NCBI RefSeq assembly: GCF_027886475.1
Contig: NZ_CP115670.1
Coordinates: 2,232,001-2,296,000 of the forward strand
Origin: Corynebacterium sp. SCR221107
GTDB lineage: Bacteria; Actinomycetota; Actinomycetes; Mycobacteriales; Mycobacteriaceae
Direction: 5' to 3'
DNA: 64,000 nucleotides
Shown: positions 52,341 to 61,523 of the stretch, one piece after another
Numbering within the stretch: the first letter of the stretch is position 1
How the letters are laid out: each line of letters starts with the position of its first letter
Program-made: the position numbers and the translations under genes
The notes under the pieces: generated by a model
Told to the model about the DNA's origin: nothing
What the model saw: only the letters and a program-made list of their open reading frames with translations
Databases searched by the model: none

Positions 52341-52454
52341 ACAGGTCAAAGGATAAAAACAACTATAGTAGGCGAGCCAACCTAAATAAGAGGTGTACCC
52401 GCTTCAGCCTCTTCTTGTCCCCTTCGCCCCGGTGATGCATCCGCGGGTATGCCG

Positions 52455-52491
52455 AAGGCCCCAAGACTTCACGAGGAATTCTTGGGGCCTT
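52455..52491 (-). terminator. Terminator hairpin behind rplU-rpmA
   Basis: A perfect 12-bp stem (AAGGCCCCAAGA / TCTTGGGGCCTT) with a 13-base loop, 25 bp beyond the rpmA stop. The U-tract is poor. Confidence 0.7.
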
Positions 52492-52515
52492 AGCTAGGCT
52501 CAGTTGTATGAAGGC

Positions 52516-52785
52516 CTAAGCCTCGACAGCCTCGGCAGCCGGAACGATGTTCACGGTGCGGCGGTTGCGCTTGGTGGTAAACTCCACCGAGCCCGCAGCC
52601 AGAGCGAACAGCGTGTCGTCGCCGCCGCGGCCAACGTTCTCACCTGGGTGGAACTTGGTGCCGCGCTGACGCACGAGAATCTCGCCTGCGTTGACCTGCT
52701 GGCCACCGAAACGCTTCACACCAAGGCGCTTGGCGTTCGAATCGCGACCGTTGCTGGAGCTAGATGCACCCTTCTTGTGTGCCAT
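52516..52785 (-). CDS. rpmA: 50S ribosomal protein L27
   Basis: An 89-residue ribosomal protein whose N-terminus reaches the peptidyl-transferase centre. The start [20 protein letters not shown] and the core [22 protein letters not shown] match L27; there is no N-terminal processing extension. GGAGGG lies a few bases upstream. It follows rplU by 41 bp, the universal order. Confidence 0.97.
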   Translation of the reverse strand: MAHKKGASSSSNGRDSNAKRLGVKRFGGQQVNAGEILVRQRGTKFHPGENVGRGGDDTLFALAAGSVEFTTKRNRRTVNIVPAAEAVEA

Positions 52786-52826
52786 TGGTTTTCCCTCCTT
52801 CGGGAAGATCTAGAAGGCCGAAGGCC

Positions 52827-53132
52827 TTACTTGATACCGGTGATCTTGACCACGGTCAGCTTCTGACGGTGACCCTGACGCTTCTTGTAGCCGGTCTTGT
52901 TCTTGTACTTCAGAATCTTGATCTTCGGGCCCTTGGTGTGCTCGACGATCTCGCCTGCGACGCTCACCTTAGCGAGCTCCTCAGGCTTAGAGGTTACATT
53001 TGCGCCATCGACGAGCAGAACCGGGGTGAGAGCCACGGACGAACCTGGCTCACCCTCGATCTTCTCGACCTTGACGAGGTCACCTTCGGCAACCTTGTAC
53101 TGCTTGCCGCCGGTCTTGACGATCGCGTACAT
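52827..53132 (-). CDS. rplU: 50S ribosomal protein L21
   Basis: A 101-residue ribosomal protein that binds 23S rRNA. It starts [20 protein letters not shown] and ends with [19 protein letters not shown], both typical. The ATG has AAGGGG upstream. It is the first gene of the rplU-rpmA operon, with a leader of over 30 bases that contains a hairpin. Confidence 0.97.
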   Translation of the reverse strand: MYAIVKTGGKQYKVAEGDLVKVEKIEGEPGSSVALTPVLLVDGANVTSKPEELAKVSVAGEIVEHTKGPKIKILKYKNKTGYKKRQGHRQKLTVVKITGIK

Positions 53133-53162
53133 ACGAGGGCTACCCCTTATCTATTACTCGGG

Positions 53163-53187
53163 CGAGGCAAACTCGAGGTCTGCCTCG
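53163..53187 (-). promoter_or_regulatory. Hairpin in the rplU leader
   Basis: CGAGGCA and TGCCTCG form a perfect 7-bp stem with an 11-base loop, 30 bp before the rplU ATG. It may be an autoregulatory r-protein leader element, but I cannot match it to a defined L21 leader family. Confidence 0.35.
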
Positions 53188-53300
53188 CGGACGTAAAAAC
53201 TCATTAATTCCACATTGCGTTTCAGAAAGCATGCATAAGACACGCGTGTCAACGTAGGGCACAATCTTCCTAAAACAGCGACTGTCAAAGACTACCCTTT

Positions 53301-53329
53301 AATGGGCCGAAATTACAAACCGGCCCATT
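53301..53329 (-). terminator. Terminator hairpin behind rne
   Basis: AATGGGCCG and CGGCCCATT form a perfect 9-bp stem with an 11-base loop, touching the rne stop codon at 53330. Confidence 0.7.
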
Positions 53330-56300
53330 CTAGCCCCTGCGGCGCACCGCCCGGCGTCGCCCACGCCCAGAACTTGCTTCACTCTTATTAACAGCAGTCT
53401 CAACCGGGCGCGTGGAGCTGCGGCCGACATCCTTGTGCTCCTGGACCGGCGAGGCAGTCACCGCCCGCCGCACAGCACGCCGGCGCGTACGACCGTTGCT
53501 GCCCGGACGCGAGGAGGTGGATATCTCCTGGGTGGGCTCCTTCGCCGCCGCGCCCGCAGGCGGCACCTGCTGCGCTGCGCTTTCCGACGCTGCGGTGCTG
53601 CGGCGAGCTCGCTTGCGCGCCCGTGTGGTTTCCGCCTTTACTTCCTGCGTGCTTTCACTGTGCTCGCTGTGCGGAGCCTCATGACCCTGGAAGTCCTCGG
53701 GCTTCGGCGGGACATCCGAGGCCGAGTTACCCCGAACCCTGCGCTTGCGACGCGGGCTCGCCTCGAACTCGGCCAGGGCCTGTTCGTAGGTAGGCTGTGC
53801 GGCGTGCGAGGCCGGCAGGTAGTCGGCACCACTCGGCGCATCGGGGTCGTGCTCATTGGCGGTGGCCACCGCCGCATGCGCGATCTCCTCCACCGCGGAC
53901 ACTGACATTGCCTCGTCGGTGGCAGGGGCATGACCCGCGCGGGAACCGCGGCGGCGTTTGCGCGGGCGAGAAACCTCCTTCTCCGGTTGGTCTTCCGGCA
54001 CCACCGCGGCTGCGAGCTCCTCGATGCTGGGCTTCGCCGGCTCGGGCTCGTCCTCGCGTGCGGCGCCGTGGTCGTCGTTATGCATGGCAACAACCGCTGG
54101 GTGCCTGGTCGGGTCCTGGTGGCGCACGCCGTGCTGCGTGGAGGAATGGCGCGACTCGGCATCGGTGTGCTCCACCGGGTCAGCGTGGATGATCACGCCG
54201 CGGCCCTCGCAGTGCTCGCACTCCGTGGCGAAGGTCTCCAGCAGGCCCGTGCCCAAGCGCTTGCGGGTCATCTGCACCAAGCCCAGCGAGGTCACCTCGG
54301 AAATCTGGTGGCGGGTACGATCCCTGCCCAGGGTCTCCTTGAGCCGGCGCAGCACCAGGTCCTGGTTTTCCGGCAGCACCATGTCGATGAAGTCGACCAC
54401 AATCATTCCGCCCAGATCCCGCAGGCGCATCTGGCGCACGATCTCCTCGGCGGCCTCCAGGTTATTGCGGGTGACCGTCTCCTCCAAGTTGCCGCCCGCG
54501 CCGGTGAACTTGCCGGTGTTGACGTCGATCACCGTCATCGCCTCCGTACGGTCGATGACCAACGTGCCGCCCGACGGCAGCCACACCTTGCGCGAAAGTG
54601 CCTTCTGGATCTGCTCGTCGACGCGGTAGACCTCGAAGGCATCACGGCCGTCGTTGGCATCGCGATCGAAGTGAGTCAGGCGGCCGGCAAGCTCCGGAGC
54701 CACCGACTGGATATAGGCGTGCACGGTATTCCAGGCGCGCTTGCCGTCGACGACCAGCTCGTGGAAGTCCTCGTTAAACAGGTCACGGACCACCTTGACC
54801 AGCATGTTCGGCTCTTCGTACATGGTGACCGGCTTGGCACCTTTGGACTCAGTCTCCTTGCTGGTGCGCTCCTGGATCTGCTCCCACAGGGTGTGCAGGC
54901 GCCCGACGTCGGCCGCGATGGCCTCCTCGCTCACGCCCTCGGCCGCGGTGCGGATGATGACCCCGCCGTCACCCGGGACGACCTTGCGCAGGATCTCCTT
55001 CAAGCGCTTGCGCTCTGGGACCGGAAGCTTTCGCGAGATCCCCGCCGAGCGCCCGCCGGGGACATAGACAAGGTAGCGACCCGCCAGGGAGATCTGGGTG
55101 GTCAGGCGCGCGCCCTTGTGGCCGACCGGGTCCTTGGAGACCTGAACGAGCACCTGGTCGCCGGACTTGAGCGCCTGCTCGATGCGGCGGTTCTTGCCGC
55201 CGAGTCCCGCCTTGCGCCAGTTGACCTCACCGGCATAGAGCACGCCGTTGCGCCCCTTTCCGATGTCGATGAAGGCGGCCTCCATGCTGGGCAGGACGTT
55301 TTGGACCCGTCCGAGGTAGATGTTGCCCACCATCGAAGACTGGGTATCGGAGGTGACAAAGTGCTCGACGAGCATGTCGTCCTCGAGCACGCCGACCTGG
55401 GTGACCAGGCCCGGGTGATCGGTGCGCTCGCGCTCGCGCACCACCATCGTGCGCTTGACCGACTCGCGGCGGGCCAAGAACTCCGCCTCGGAGACCACGT
55501 GGCGCTTCTTGCGCGACTCCTCGCGCAGCTCCACGCGGCGGCGGCGCTGCGCCTCCAGGCGGGTGGAACCCTTGATGGCCAGGGGTTCGTCGATAAGCTG
55601 CGGCTCGGCGTCGTCCGCCTCCTCGACGTTAGCCTCCTCCACGTTGGACTCAGCGTCTTCTACCCCACGTCCGCGGCCGGTGCCACGGCGCCCACGACGG
55701 CGCTTGCGGGGCTGCTGGTCGGCTAAGTCATCCTCTTCCTCGTCGTCGAATGCCTCGTCCTCGGACGGGGTCTCCACCAGAGTGGGTGCGAGGAACAGCG
55801 GGGTGGCAAAGGTGGGCTCGTTCGGCGCAGGGGTGATCGCTGGAGTGACGTCCTCGAGCAGCTCAGGGGCCGACTCCTCCCCGAAATCGAAGTCATCGTC
55901 GTGCTCATCGGTGCCCACCAGCAGCCCGTTGCCGAGGCGCTCCTCGATGTCGCGCTCGACCTTTTCTTCGATCTGGTGGATCTCATTATCCACGTTCTTT
56001 TCCACCCGGTGGCGCAGCTTGTCCTCGTCGATGGGCTCCTCGGCTGGCTGCGGATCCGCGCTCGCAGCAAGGCCAAGCTCGCGATTGACCTTGTCCTCAA
56101 TCTGCGCGATCTCATTATCAACGTTCTTGCGCACGCGATAGCGCAGGCGCTGCTCGTCCGCCTCAGGGTTGGTTGCCACCGCCTGCTCCGAGGTGGCCGG
56201 GTTTGCCGGTGCGTAGGCATCCAAGACCAGGGTTGCCTGCTCCGCGGTGATATTGGACTGGGCGACTTTGTCCACGCCCGCCGCAGCCAAAACCGCCACC

Positions 56301-56434
56301 ACCTCCTTGGTGGCAACACCGAGCTGCTTGGCCAGCGCCGACACGCGCAGCTTCGCGGGCAGGTCCTTTCTCATGTCCGCGACCAGCTTGCTGTCTACGG
56401 CACTTAACGACACATCAGCCGAACCATCAGCCAC
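53330..56434 (-). CDS. rne: Ribonuclease E/G
   Basis: The main RNA-processing endonuclease, 1034 residues. Residues 1-55 resemble the helical N-terminal module of IF-2 (LRVSALAKQLGVATKEVVAVLAAAGV). An acidic linker follows, with a duplicated segment: RLRYRVRKNVDNEIAQIEDK and KLRHRVEKNVDNEIHQIEEK. The catalytic core lies at about 370-760, with an S1 domain (NIYLGRVQNVLPSMEAAFIDIGKGRNGVLY), DNase-like metal site VIDVNTGKFTG and VVDFIDM, and a Zn-link CEHCEGRG. The C-terminal 250 residues are basic and disordered (RGRRRAVRRRG end). The GTG at 56434 has AGGGAG six bases upstream; the longer opening to 56497 lacks this. Confidence 0.93.
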   Translation of the reverse strand: MADGSADVSLSAVDSKLVADMRKDLPAKLRVSALAKQLGVATKEVVAVLAAAGVDKVAQSNITAEQATLVLDAYAPANPATSEQAVATNPEADEQRLRYRVRKNVDNEIAQIEDKVNRELGLAASADPQPAEEPIDEDKLRHRVEKNVDNEIHQIEEKVERDIEERLGNGLLVGTDEHDDDFDFGEESAPELLEDVTPAITPAPNEPTFATPLFLAPTLVETPSEDEAFDDEEEDDLADQQPRKRRRGRRGTGRGRGVEDAESNVEEANVEEADDAEPQLIDEPLAIKGSTRLEAQRRRRVELREESRKKRHVVSEAEFLARRESVKRTMVVRERERTDHPGLVTQVGVLEDDMLVEHFVTSDTQSSMVGNIYLGRVQNVLPSMEAAFIDIGKGRNGVLYAGEVNWRKAGLGGKNRRIEQALKSGDQVLVQVSKDPVGHKGARLTTQISLAGRYLVYVPGGRSAGISRKLPVPERKRLKEILRKVVPGDGGVIIRTAAEGVSEEAIAADVGRLHTLWEQIQERTSKETESKGAKPVTMYEEPNMLVKVVRDLFNEDFHELVVDGKRAWNTVHAYIQSVAPELAGRLTHFDRDANDGRDAFEVYRVDEQIQKALSRKVWLPSGGTLVIDRTEAMTVIDVNTGKFTGAGGNLEETVTRNNLEAAEEIVRQMRLRDLGGMIVVDFIDMVLPENQDLVLRRLKETLGRDRTRHQISEVTSLGLVQMTRKRLGTGLLETFATECEHCEGRGVIIHADPVEHTDAESRHSSTQHGVRHQDPTRHPAVVAMHNDDHGAAREDEPEPAKPSIEELAAAVVPEDQPEKEVSRPRKRRRGSRAGHAPATDEAMSVSAVEEIAHAAVATANEHDPDAPSGADYLPASHAAQPTYEQALAEFEASPRRKRRVRGNSASDVPPKPEDFQGHEAPHSEHSESTQEVKAETTRARKRARRSTAASESAAQQVPPAGAAAKEPTQEISTSSRPGSNGRTRRRAVRRAVTASPVQEHKDVGRSSTRPVETAVNKSEASSGRGRRRAVRRRG

Positions 56435-56981
56435 TGTCTTCTCCCTATATTTATTTGTCCATCCCCTCCCCCGGGCGCAGGCCTTGGCCGCCGCCACACA
56501 GGAGAGACGATGAATCGAATTGGCATGAAACTTCTTACTCCAACCAGCGCAAGCTCAGCGATCCACGCGCCACAACCGGCGCGGAGCGAACGAACACTAG
56601 CCACAGCCCATTGTTTCATACTTTCGTTGCACCGATTGCCCGCAACGCGAACGCAGAAATAGCGGGTCGGTCACACCCGCCTACCGCGGCAGCTGCCGCC
56701 CGGATCGCCACCGCCGGGGTCATCGGTGCGGCGCGGTGGGCGTCGGCAAGCAAAGGCCGCGCACGGCACAAACCTGGGGTGAGGGGCCAACGCGGCACGA
56801 AACGGGGGTGGAAAATCGGGCGTGGCCTGGAAATGCTGGCTACGATTGATGTGTTCGCCGCCCGGAAAGCCGTGGCGAGCAGCACAATGAAATGGCCACC
56901 CCGTACAATCGAAGTCGTTTGACGAGGCGCCGACAGGCCACGATCAACCTAGCTTTCATGCCTTACATAAGGAGACACCCT
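56435..56981. other. Divergent intergenic region rne/lipoprotein
   Basis: About 550 bp without a convincing gene; it should hold a long rne leader. TACAAT at 56905-56910 is a candidate -10 box for the lipoprotein gene. One CGTCGGCAAGC copy lies near its middle. Confidence 0.5.
56741..56751 (+). repeat. CGTCGGCAAGC motif, copy 17 (intergenic)
   Basis: Exact copy about 307 bp upstream of rne, outside any supported gene. Confidence 0.85.
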
Positions 56982-57278
56982 ATGAAGAACACCCGCATCC
57001 TTGCTGCTGCCCTGGCAATGACCGTCGCCGCAGCTGGCCTTTCGGCCTGCACCAACTCCCAGAAGGACTCCGAGACCGGCGCCGTCGACACGGCAACCTC
57101 CGTGAAGGTCACCGCGCCGGCCACCACCGCTGCAACCGAGGCCACTGAGAGCACCGAGAGCACAGCGGCAACCGAGGCAGCTGAGGCTGGCCTGGAAACC
57201 GAAGAGACCGAGATCATGCTTTCCGACGAGGCCACCGCCGAGACCGCTGTTGTCACCAGCGAGGTAGTCGTCAACTAA
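56982..57278 (+). CDS. Small Thr/Glu-rich lipoprotein
   Basis: A 98-residue secreted lipoprotein. The signal peptide MKNTRILAAALAMTVAAAGL ends with the lipobox LSAC (Cys23). The mature part is almost only Ala, Thr and Glu (TEATESTESTAATEAAEAG), an extended, possibly glycosylated stalk. AAGGAG lies seven bases before the ATG. Function unknown. A hairpin terminator follows. Confidence 0.8.
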   Translation: MKNTRILAAALAMTVAAAGLSACTNSQKDSETGAVDTATSVKVTAPATTAATEATESTESTAATEAAEAGLETEETEIMLSDEATAETAVVTSEVVVN

Positions 57279-57298
57279 TACAGGCCACAGACATGCTG

Positions 57299-57327
57299 AA
57301 AGCCCAAGGCGTAGTGCCTTGGGCTTT
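57299..57327. terminator. Bidirectional terminator between the lipoprotein and ndk
   Basis: AAAGCCCAAGGC and GCCTTGGGCTTT form a perfect 12-bp stem with loop GTAGT; A-run on the left and T-run on the right serve both convergent genes. Confidence 0.88.
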
Positions 57328-57341
57328 ATCCGTTCATCGGC

Positions 57342-57752
57342 TTAGAGGTTCGGGAACCAGATGGAAATCTCGCGGGCGGCCGACTCCGGGGAGTCCGAGC
57401 CGTGCACGACATTCTTGGCAACACTCAAAGCGAAATCACCGCGGATGGTGCCAGGGGTAGCCTTGGCCACCGGGTCGGTGCCGCCGGCAAGCTGGCGCCA
57501 TGCATCGATGGCGCGCTCACCCTCGACAACACCAGCAACCAGCGGAGCGGAAGTGATGAACTCCACCAGCTCACCGAAGAAAGGCTTGTCAGCGTGCTCA
57601 GCGTAGTGCTTCTCAGCGGTCTCACGGTCAGCAACGCGCAGGTCCATAGCCACCAGCTTCAGGCCCTTGCGCTCAATGCGGGCAATGATGTCACCGACGT
57701 GGCCTGCAGCAACACCGTCCGGCTTGATAAGAATCAGGGTACGTTCAGTCAT
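57342..57752 (-). CDS. ndk: Nucleoside diphosphate kinase
   Basis: Transfers phosphate from NTPs to NDPs, 136 residues, normal length. [16 protein letters not shown] at residues 4-19 and the catalytic histidine in [21 protein letters not shown] near residue 117 are intact. The ATG at 57752 has no strong ribosome site. Confidence 0.97.
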   Translation of the reverse strand: MTERTLILIKPDGVAAGHVGDIIARIERKGLKLVAMDLRVADRETAEKHYAEHADKPFFGELVEFITSAPLVAGVVEGERAIDAWRQLAGGTDPVAKATPGTIRGDFALSVAKNVVHGSDSPESAAREISIWFPNL

Positions 57753-57851
57753 GATTAGGTAGCTTACCTACTGCCCCTAGCTCGCGCATTCCCACCCCCA
57801 CTGCGAGTCGTGCATCACACCTAGAAGTTACACCCGCACATGGACGGTGCC

Positions 57852-58208
57852 TTAAAACGGCCGTCCGTGGCCGGCCTCACCTAGTTCGATCTCGTAATCA
57901 GCCGCGATCGCAGCGACAGCCTCCTGGGCTTGTTGGTCCGTAATCCCTCGGCACCACAGATGGGTTTGGGTAATCGCACCCCGCTCGTCACCCAGGCGAA
58001 GCATGCTCGCGATGGTCTCCTTTTGCTCATCGGTGTACTCCACGACGAATTCGCCGTGCTCTCGGACACGCAACACGAGCGCCAGTACGCCCGCGATACA
58101 CGCCACAAAGATGGCGATGAAGGCGGGAATGTCCATGCCCAGCAGCTTCGCTGCGATTGCAATAAGGCACAGCACAGCCGCCAGCGCATTGAGGGTATTC
58201 GTTCTCAC
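57852..58208 (-). CDS. Small hypothetical membrane protein upstream of ndk
   Basis: A 118-residue protein with two membrane spans at about residues 7-24 and 28-47 and a soluble C-terminal part of 65 residues (REHGEFVVEYTDEQKETIAS onward). Unknown family. The GTG start at 58208 lies behind GGAAAG with a long spacing. In related genomes it sits between ndk and folC; here the iron operon separates it from folC. Confidence 0.65.
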   Translation of the reverse strand: MRTNTLNALAAVLCLIAIAAKLLGMDIPAFIAIFVACIAGVLALVLRVREHGEFVVEYTDEQKETIASMLRLGDERGAITQTHLWCRGITDQQAQEAVAAIAADYEIELGEAGHGRPF

Positions 58209-58345
58209 GCAGTCCCACTTTCCGGATTCTGCTTAGGTTTGGTCACCGTAGAGATTATCCCACCTGACGTGGAAACGCGTGGGGGGAGATGTCGGCCGGG
58301 TAGTGCTGGTGCCACGCCAAGCTGCGCGGGAACCGATGGAGGTCA

Positions 58346-58374
58346 CTGTGGGTTCGCCGGCTGCTCACCCACAG
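58346..58374 (+). terminator. Terminator-like hairpin before the iron operon
   Basis: CTGTGGGT and ACCCACAG form an 8-bp stem with a 13-base loop followed by CCGTTTTT. No gene on the plus strand ends here, so it may end a small RNA or insulate the promoter. Confidence 0.4.
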
Positions 58375-58385
58375 CCGTTTTTAAA

Positions 58386-58404
58386 TTAGGTTCGGGTAAC
58401 CTAA
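58386..58404. promoter_or_regulatory. DtxR/IdeR iron box
   Basis: TTAGGTTCGGGTAACCTAA is a 19-bp palindrome with both half-sites (TTAGGTT, AACCTAA) perfect to the DtxR/IdeR consensus. A TAAACT -10 box overlaps its right end, so iron-loaded DtxR would block transcription of the iron operon 68 bp upstream of its start codon. Confidence 0.88.
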
Positions 58405-58471
58405 ACTAATAGAGACGACGAATATATCCACGGCGCTGCCACGTGCCCTCAACCCCTCCAAAGGACACACC

Positions 58472-59527
58472 TTGACATTGAAAACACGCCTTTTAGCAAC
58501 CATGGCCACCCTCGGGGTGGCCACCACACTGGTCGCCTGTGGCTCCTCGGAGCCTGTCTCCGAGCCGGCAACATCCGACAACGTTGCAACCGCAGGGGAG
58601 GGCACCACGGTCTACCCGCTCACCATCGACAACTGCGGGCAGACCATCACCTTCGAGAAGGCGCCCGAGCGCACCGTCTCGCTCGACCAGGGCAGCACCG
58701 AGATCTTGTTGTCGCTGGGCCTTGAGGACAAACTGGTCGGCACCGCCTCGTGGACCGACCCGGTCCTACCCAACTTGGAAGAAGCCAACGCCTCCGTGCC
58801 GCGTCTGGCCGACAACGCCCCCACCTATGAAGTAGTGATGGACACCGATCCCGACTTCGTCACCGCCTCCTTCGCGCGCCACTACAAGACCGAGGGCGGC
58901 GTGGCCTCCCGCGAGCGCTTCGCGGAGACAGATATCAATTCCTTCCTCTCCCCCACCGACTGCGAAGGCTCCAAGACCATCAACGGTGGCGGCACCCGTT
59001 CCATCCCGCTTTCCGAGGACAAGGTGTACGAGGAGATCGCCACCCTTGCCGAAATCTTCGATGTCCAGTCCCGCGGCGAGGAGCTGATTGCCGAGCTCAA
59101 GTCCCGCGCCGAGGCTGCGACCAAGGACATCAATGGCTCGGGACAGACCGTCGCCTACTGGTTCGCCGACACCAAGACCCCGTACTTCGCCGGCGGCCTA
59201 GGCTCAGCCGCAATCTTGTCCGACAAGACCGGACTGACCAACGTCTTCGCCGATACTGCCGACGACTGGCCGGCCGTGGGCTGGGAAACCGTCGTGGAAA
59301 AGAACCCACAGATCCTGGTCCTGGGCGACCTGCTGCGCGATCGCTTCCCCGGTGATCGCCTCGACGACAAGAAGGAGTTCCTGGCGAACGACCCTTTGAC
59401 CAACACGATGGATGCCGTCAAGAATGAGCGCTACATCGCCCTCCATGGCGCCGAACTCAACCCGTCGATCCGTTTCGTCGATGGCCTGGAAAAGATCGCC
59501 GCCTACCTGAAGGAATCCTCCTCTTAA
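58472..59527 (+). CDS. Iron-siderophore ABC importer, binding lipoprotein
   Basis: The cell-surface receptor (FecB/TroA fold) that captures a ferric siderophore, 351 residues. The lipobox VATTLVAC puts the lipid-anchored Cys near residue 23. The mature protein has ERTVSLDQGSTEILLSLGLEDKLVG near 65 and NPQILVLGDLLRDRFPG near 270, as in FecB-type proteins. The TTG start at 58472 has AAAGGA six bases upstream. It leads an operon controlled by the DtxR box. The siderophore is unknown. Confidence 0.9.
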   Translation: MTLKTRLLATMATLGVATTLVACGSSEPVSEPATSDNVATAGEGTTVYPLTIDNCGQTITFEKAPERTVSLDQGSTEILLSLGLEDKLVGTASWTDPVLPNLEEANASVPRLADNAPTYEVVMDTDPDFVTASFARHYKTEGGVASRERFAETDINSFLSPTDCEGSKTINGGGTRSIPLSEDKVYEEIATLAEIFDVQSRGEELIAELKSRAEAATKDINGSGQTVAYWFADTKTPYFAGGLGSAAILSDKTGLTNVFADTADDWPAVGWETVVEKNPQILVLGDLLRDRFPGDRLDDKKEFLANDPLTNTMDAVKNERYIALHGAELNPSIRFVDGLEKIAAYLKESSS

Positions 59528-59665
59528 AAAGGGTGGCATCTATGAGCGCAGTCCGGTGTGCCAGGCGACAGTGCGTCGTGCAAAGGCACCGGGCTGCCTT
59601 CTCGTATTCTTGCTTACTTTGCCCACGCCGCCACCGACCCACGCCCAGATTGAAACAACGACCTC

Positions 59666-60742
59666 ATGTTGGAAACCACCACTGACACCCCTGCACCCAC
59701 CACGCCCACTCCACCCGAGCGTGTGCCTGGCCACGCGCTTGGCCTCATCACGATCGTCATCGGCTCCTTAGTCCTCCTCGTCTTCTCCGTGGCCGCGGCC
59801 ATCACCTTGGGCCCGGCCGATATCTCGCTGGTCAACGTTCGCGATATCATCCTCAACCACATGGCGGGTGCCGAGATCCCCGTCAAGCTCAGCAAAGACG
59901 CCATCGTGTGGGAGGAGCGCCTGCCGCGTGCGTTGGTCGCGGCGTGCTGCGGCGCGGGGCTTGCCCTCAGCGGCGTTATCATGCAATCGCTGCTGAAGAA
60001 CTCGCTGGCTGACCCCTACGTGCTGGGTATTTCCTCCGGCGCCTCCGCCGGCGCCGTGGTGGTGGGAGTACTCGGCCTGGGCTCGGTGTCCCTGGGGCTG
60101 TCCGTCGGCGCCTTCGTTGGCGCTCTCATCAGCTTCGGGCTGGTGTTGCTGCTGGCTAATCTAGCGGGTGGCACCTCGGCCAAGGTCATTCTCGCCGGCG
60201 TGGCCACCACCCAGTTGTTTTCGGCATTGACCTCGCTGGTCATCTTCGCCTTCGCCGATTCTGACGAGACCCGCGGCGTCATGTTCTGGCTGCTCGGCTC
60301 GCTCGAGGGCGTGCGCTGGGACGACGTTGCCTTGTGCGTGGTCGTCGTGCTTCTGGCCTCCGGGATCTGCCTCTATTTCGCCCACGTCTTGGACGCGTTT
60401 ACCTTCGGCGATGACGTCGCCCATTCCTTAGGCATCAACGTCACTGCGGTGCGAATCGCCTTCCTGACGCTTACCGCCTTGCTGACAGCAAGCCTGGTCG
60501 CCGTCGCCGGAGCCATTGGTTTTATCGGCCTCGTGCTTCCCCACGCTGGCCGGCTCGTCGTGGGCTCGGTTCACTCCCGCCTCGTGCCCGTGACCATCAT
60601 TTTCGGTGGAATCTTTATGGTGTGGGTCGATGCCTTATCACGCATCCTCTTCTCCCCCACTCCGCTGCCGGCAGGCGTCGGCACCGCGCTCATCGGCGTT
60701 CCGGTATTCATTGTTCTCCTCATCCGCAAGAAGGGAGTCTAG
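59666..60742 (+). CDS. Iron-siderophore ABC importer, permease (FecCD family)
   Basis: Membrane channel subunit, 358 residues with about ten spans. LPRALVAACCGAGLALSGVIMQSLLKNSLADPYVLGISSGASAGA near residue 90 and AGAIGFIGLVLPHAGRLVVG near 275 are FecCD hallmarks. A single permease gene suggests a homodimer. It starts at ATG 59666, 138 bp after the binding protein, a longer gap than usual with no gene in it. Confidence 0.93.
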   Translation: MLETTTDTPAPTTPTPPERVPGHALGLITIVIGSLVLLVFSVAAAITLGPADISLVNVRDIILNHMAGAEIPVKLSKDAIVWEERLPRALVAACCGAGLALSGVIMQSLLKNSLADPYVLGISSGASAGAVVVGVLGLGSVSLGLSVGAFVGALISFGLVLLLANLAGGTSAKVILAGVATTQLFSALTSLVIFAFADSDETRGVMFWLLGSLEGVRWDDVALCVVVVLLASGICLYFAHVLDAFTFGDDVAHSLGINVTAVRIAFLTLTALLTASLVAVAGAIGFIGLVLPHAGRLVVGSVHSRLVPVTIIFGGIFMVWVDALSRILFSPTPLPAGVGTALIGVPVFIVLLIRKKGV

Positions 60743-60744
60743 CC

Positions 60745-61506
60745 GTGGGGCTTCGCGCAGAAGATCTGGTGTGGGACCGAGCAGGAAACCTCGTGGTCAA
60801 CGGGGTGTCGCTGGTTCCCCGACGGGGAGAGACCGTTGGCTTGCTCGGACCGAATGGCTCGGGCAAGTCCTCCTTGCTTCGGCTCATGGCAGGCATGGCC
60901 AAGCCCACGGGCGGAAACGTGTATTTTGAGGACAAGCCTTTGGCGTCGATAAGCAAAAAGCAGCTGGCACGGCGGGTCGCGATCGTCTCGCAACACGCCG
61001 ACACGGTCGTCGACATCAGCGTCCTCGAGTCCGTGCGCCTCGGCCGCATCCCCCACCGCAGCGCCTTTGGCGGCGATCCAGTAGCGGACGCGCTGGCGGT
61101 TGAGAAGGCCTTGAAGCACACCGACCTGGCCCACCTGAAAGACAAGTCCTGGGATCATCTCTCCGGCGGCGAGCGCCAGCGCGTGCAGATCGCCCGTGCG
61201 CTCGCCCAGGAACCCACCGAGCTGCTGCTCGACGAGCCGACGAATCACCTCGACATCAAGCATCAGCTCGAGCTCATGCGGCTGATCGTCAATCTTCCAG
61301 TGACCTCCATCGTGGCCATCCACGATCTCAACCTCGCCGCGATGTTCTGCGACCGCCTCGTTGTCCTGCGCAAAGGCCAACTCGTGGCCGCCGGCAGCCC
61401 CGTTGACGTGCTCACCCCAGAGCTTATCGCCGAGGTATATGAGGTCCGTGCCACCGTCGAGCGGGTCTCAGATACGGGCCAGGTCCGGGTCAGCTACCAG
61501 GTCTAG
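60745..61506 (+). CDS. Iron-siderophore ABC importer, ATPase
   Basis: ATPase subunit of 253 residues. Walker A GPNGSGKSS near residue 36, signature LSGGERQR near 137, Walker B LLLDEPTNHLD near 157 and the switch histidine in VAIHDLNLA near 190 are all intact, and NHLD is typical of the FepC/BtuD group. GTG at 60745 (VGLRAEDLVWDRAG) with GGGAG seven bases upstream, directly after the permease stop. A strong terminator follows. Confidence 0.94.
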   Translation: MGLRAEDLVWDRAGNLVVNGVSLVPRRGETVGLLGPNGSGKSSLLRLMAGMAKPTGGNVYFEDKPLASISKKQLARRVAIVSQHADTVVDISVLESVRLGRIPHRSAFGGDPVADALAVEKALKHTDLAHLKDKSWDHLSGGERQRVQIARALAQEPTELLLDEPTNHLDIKHQLELMRLIVNLPVTSIVAIHDLNLAAMFCDRLVVLRKGQLVAAGSPVDVLTPELIAEVYEVRATVERVSDTGQVRVSYQV

Positions 61507-61523
61507 AACCCATTTGCGAAAGG

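Larger units (their letters stand above)
51627..52515. other. Long gap obgE-rpmA
   Basis: Besides the pseudogene, this 890-bp gap holds about 110 bp behind rpmA (with its terminator) and about 110 bp before obgE. In other corynebacteria obgE follows rpmA closely, so the surface-protein gene interrupts the usual order. Confidence 0.6.

Noticed and set aside
52365..52385. TTAGGTT half-site upstream of the pilin remnant as a second DtxR box
   Set aside because: Only one half-site matches; the other arm does not fit AACCTAA at the right spacing.
53930..55726. 598-codon plus-strand frame opposite rne
   Set aside because: Low-complexity Leu/His/Arg shadow of the rne coding sequence with no family resemblance.
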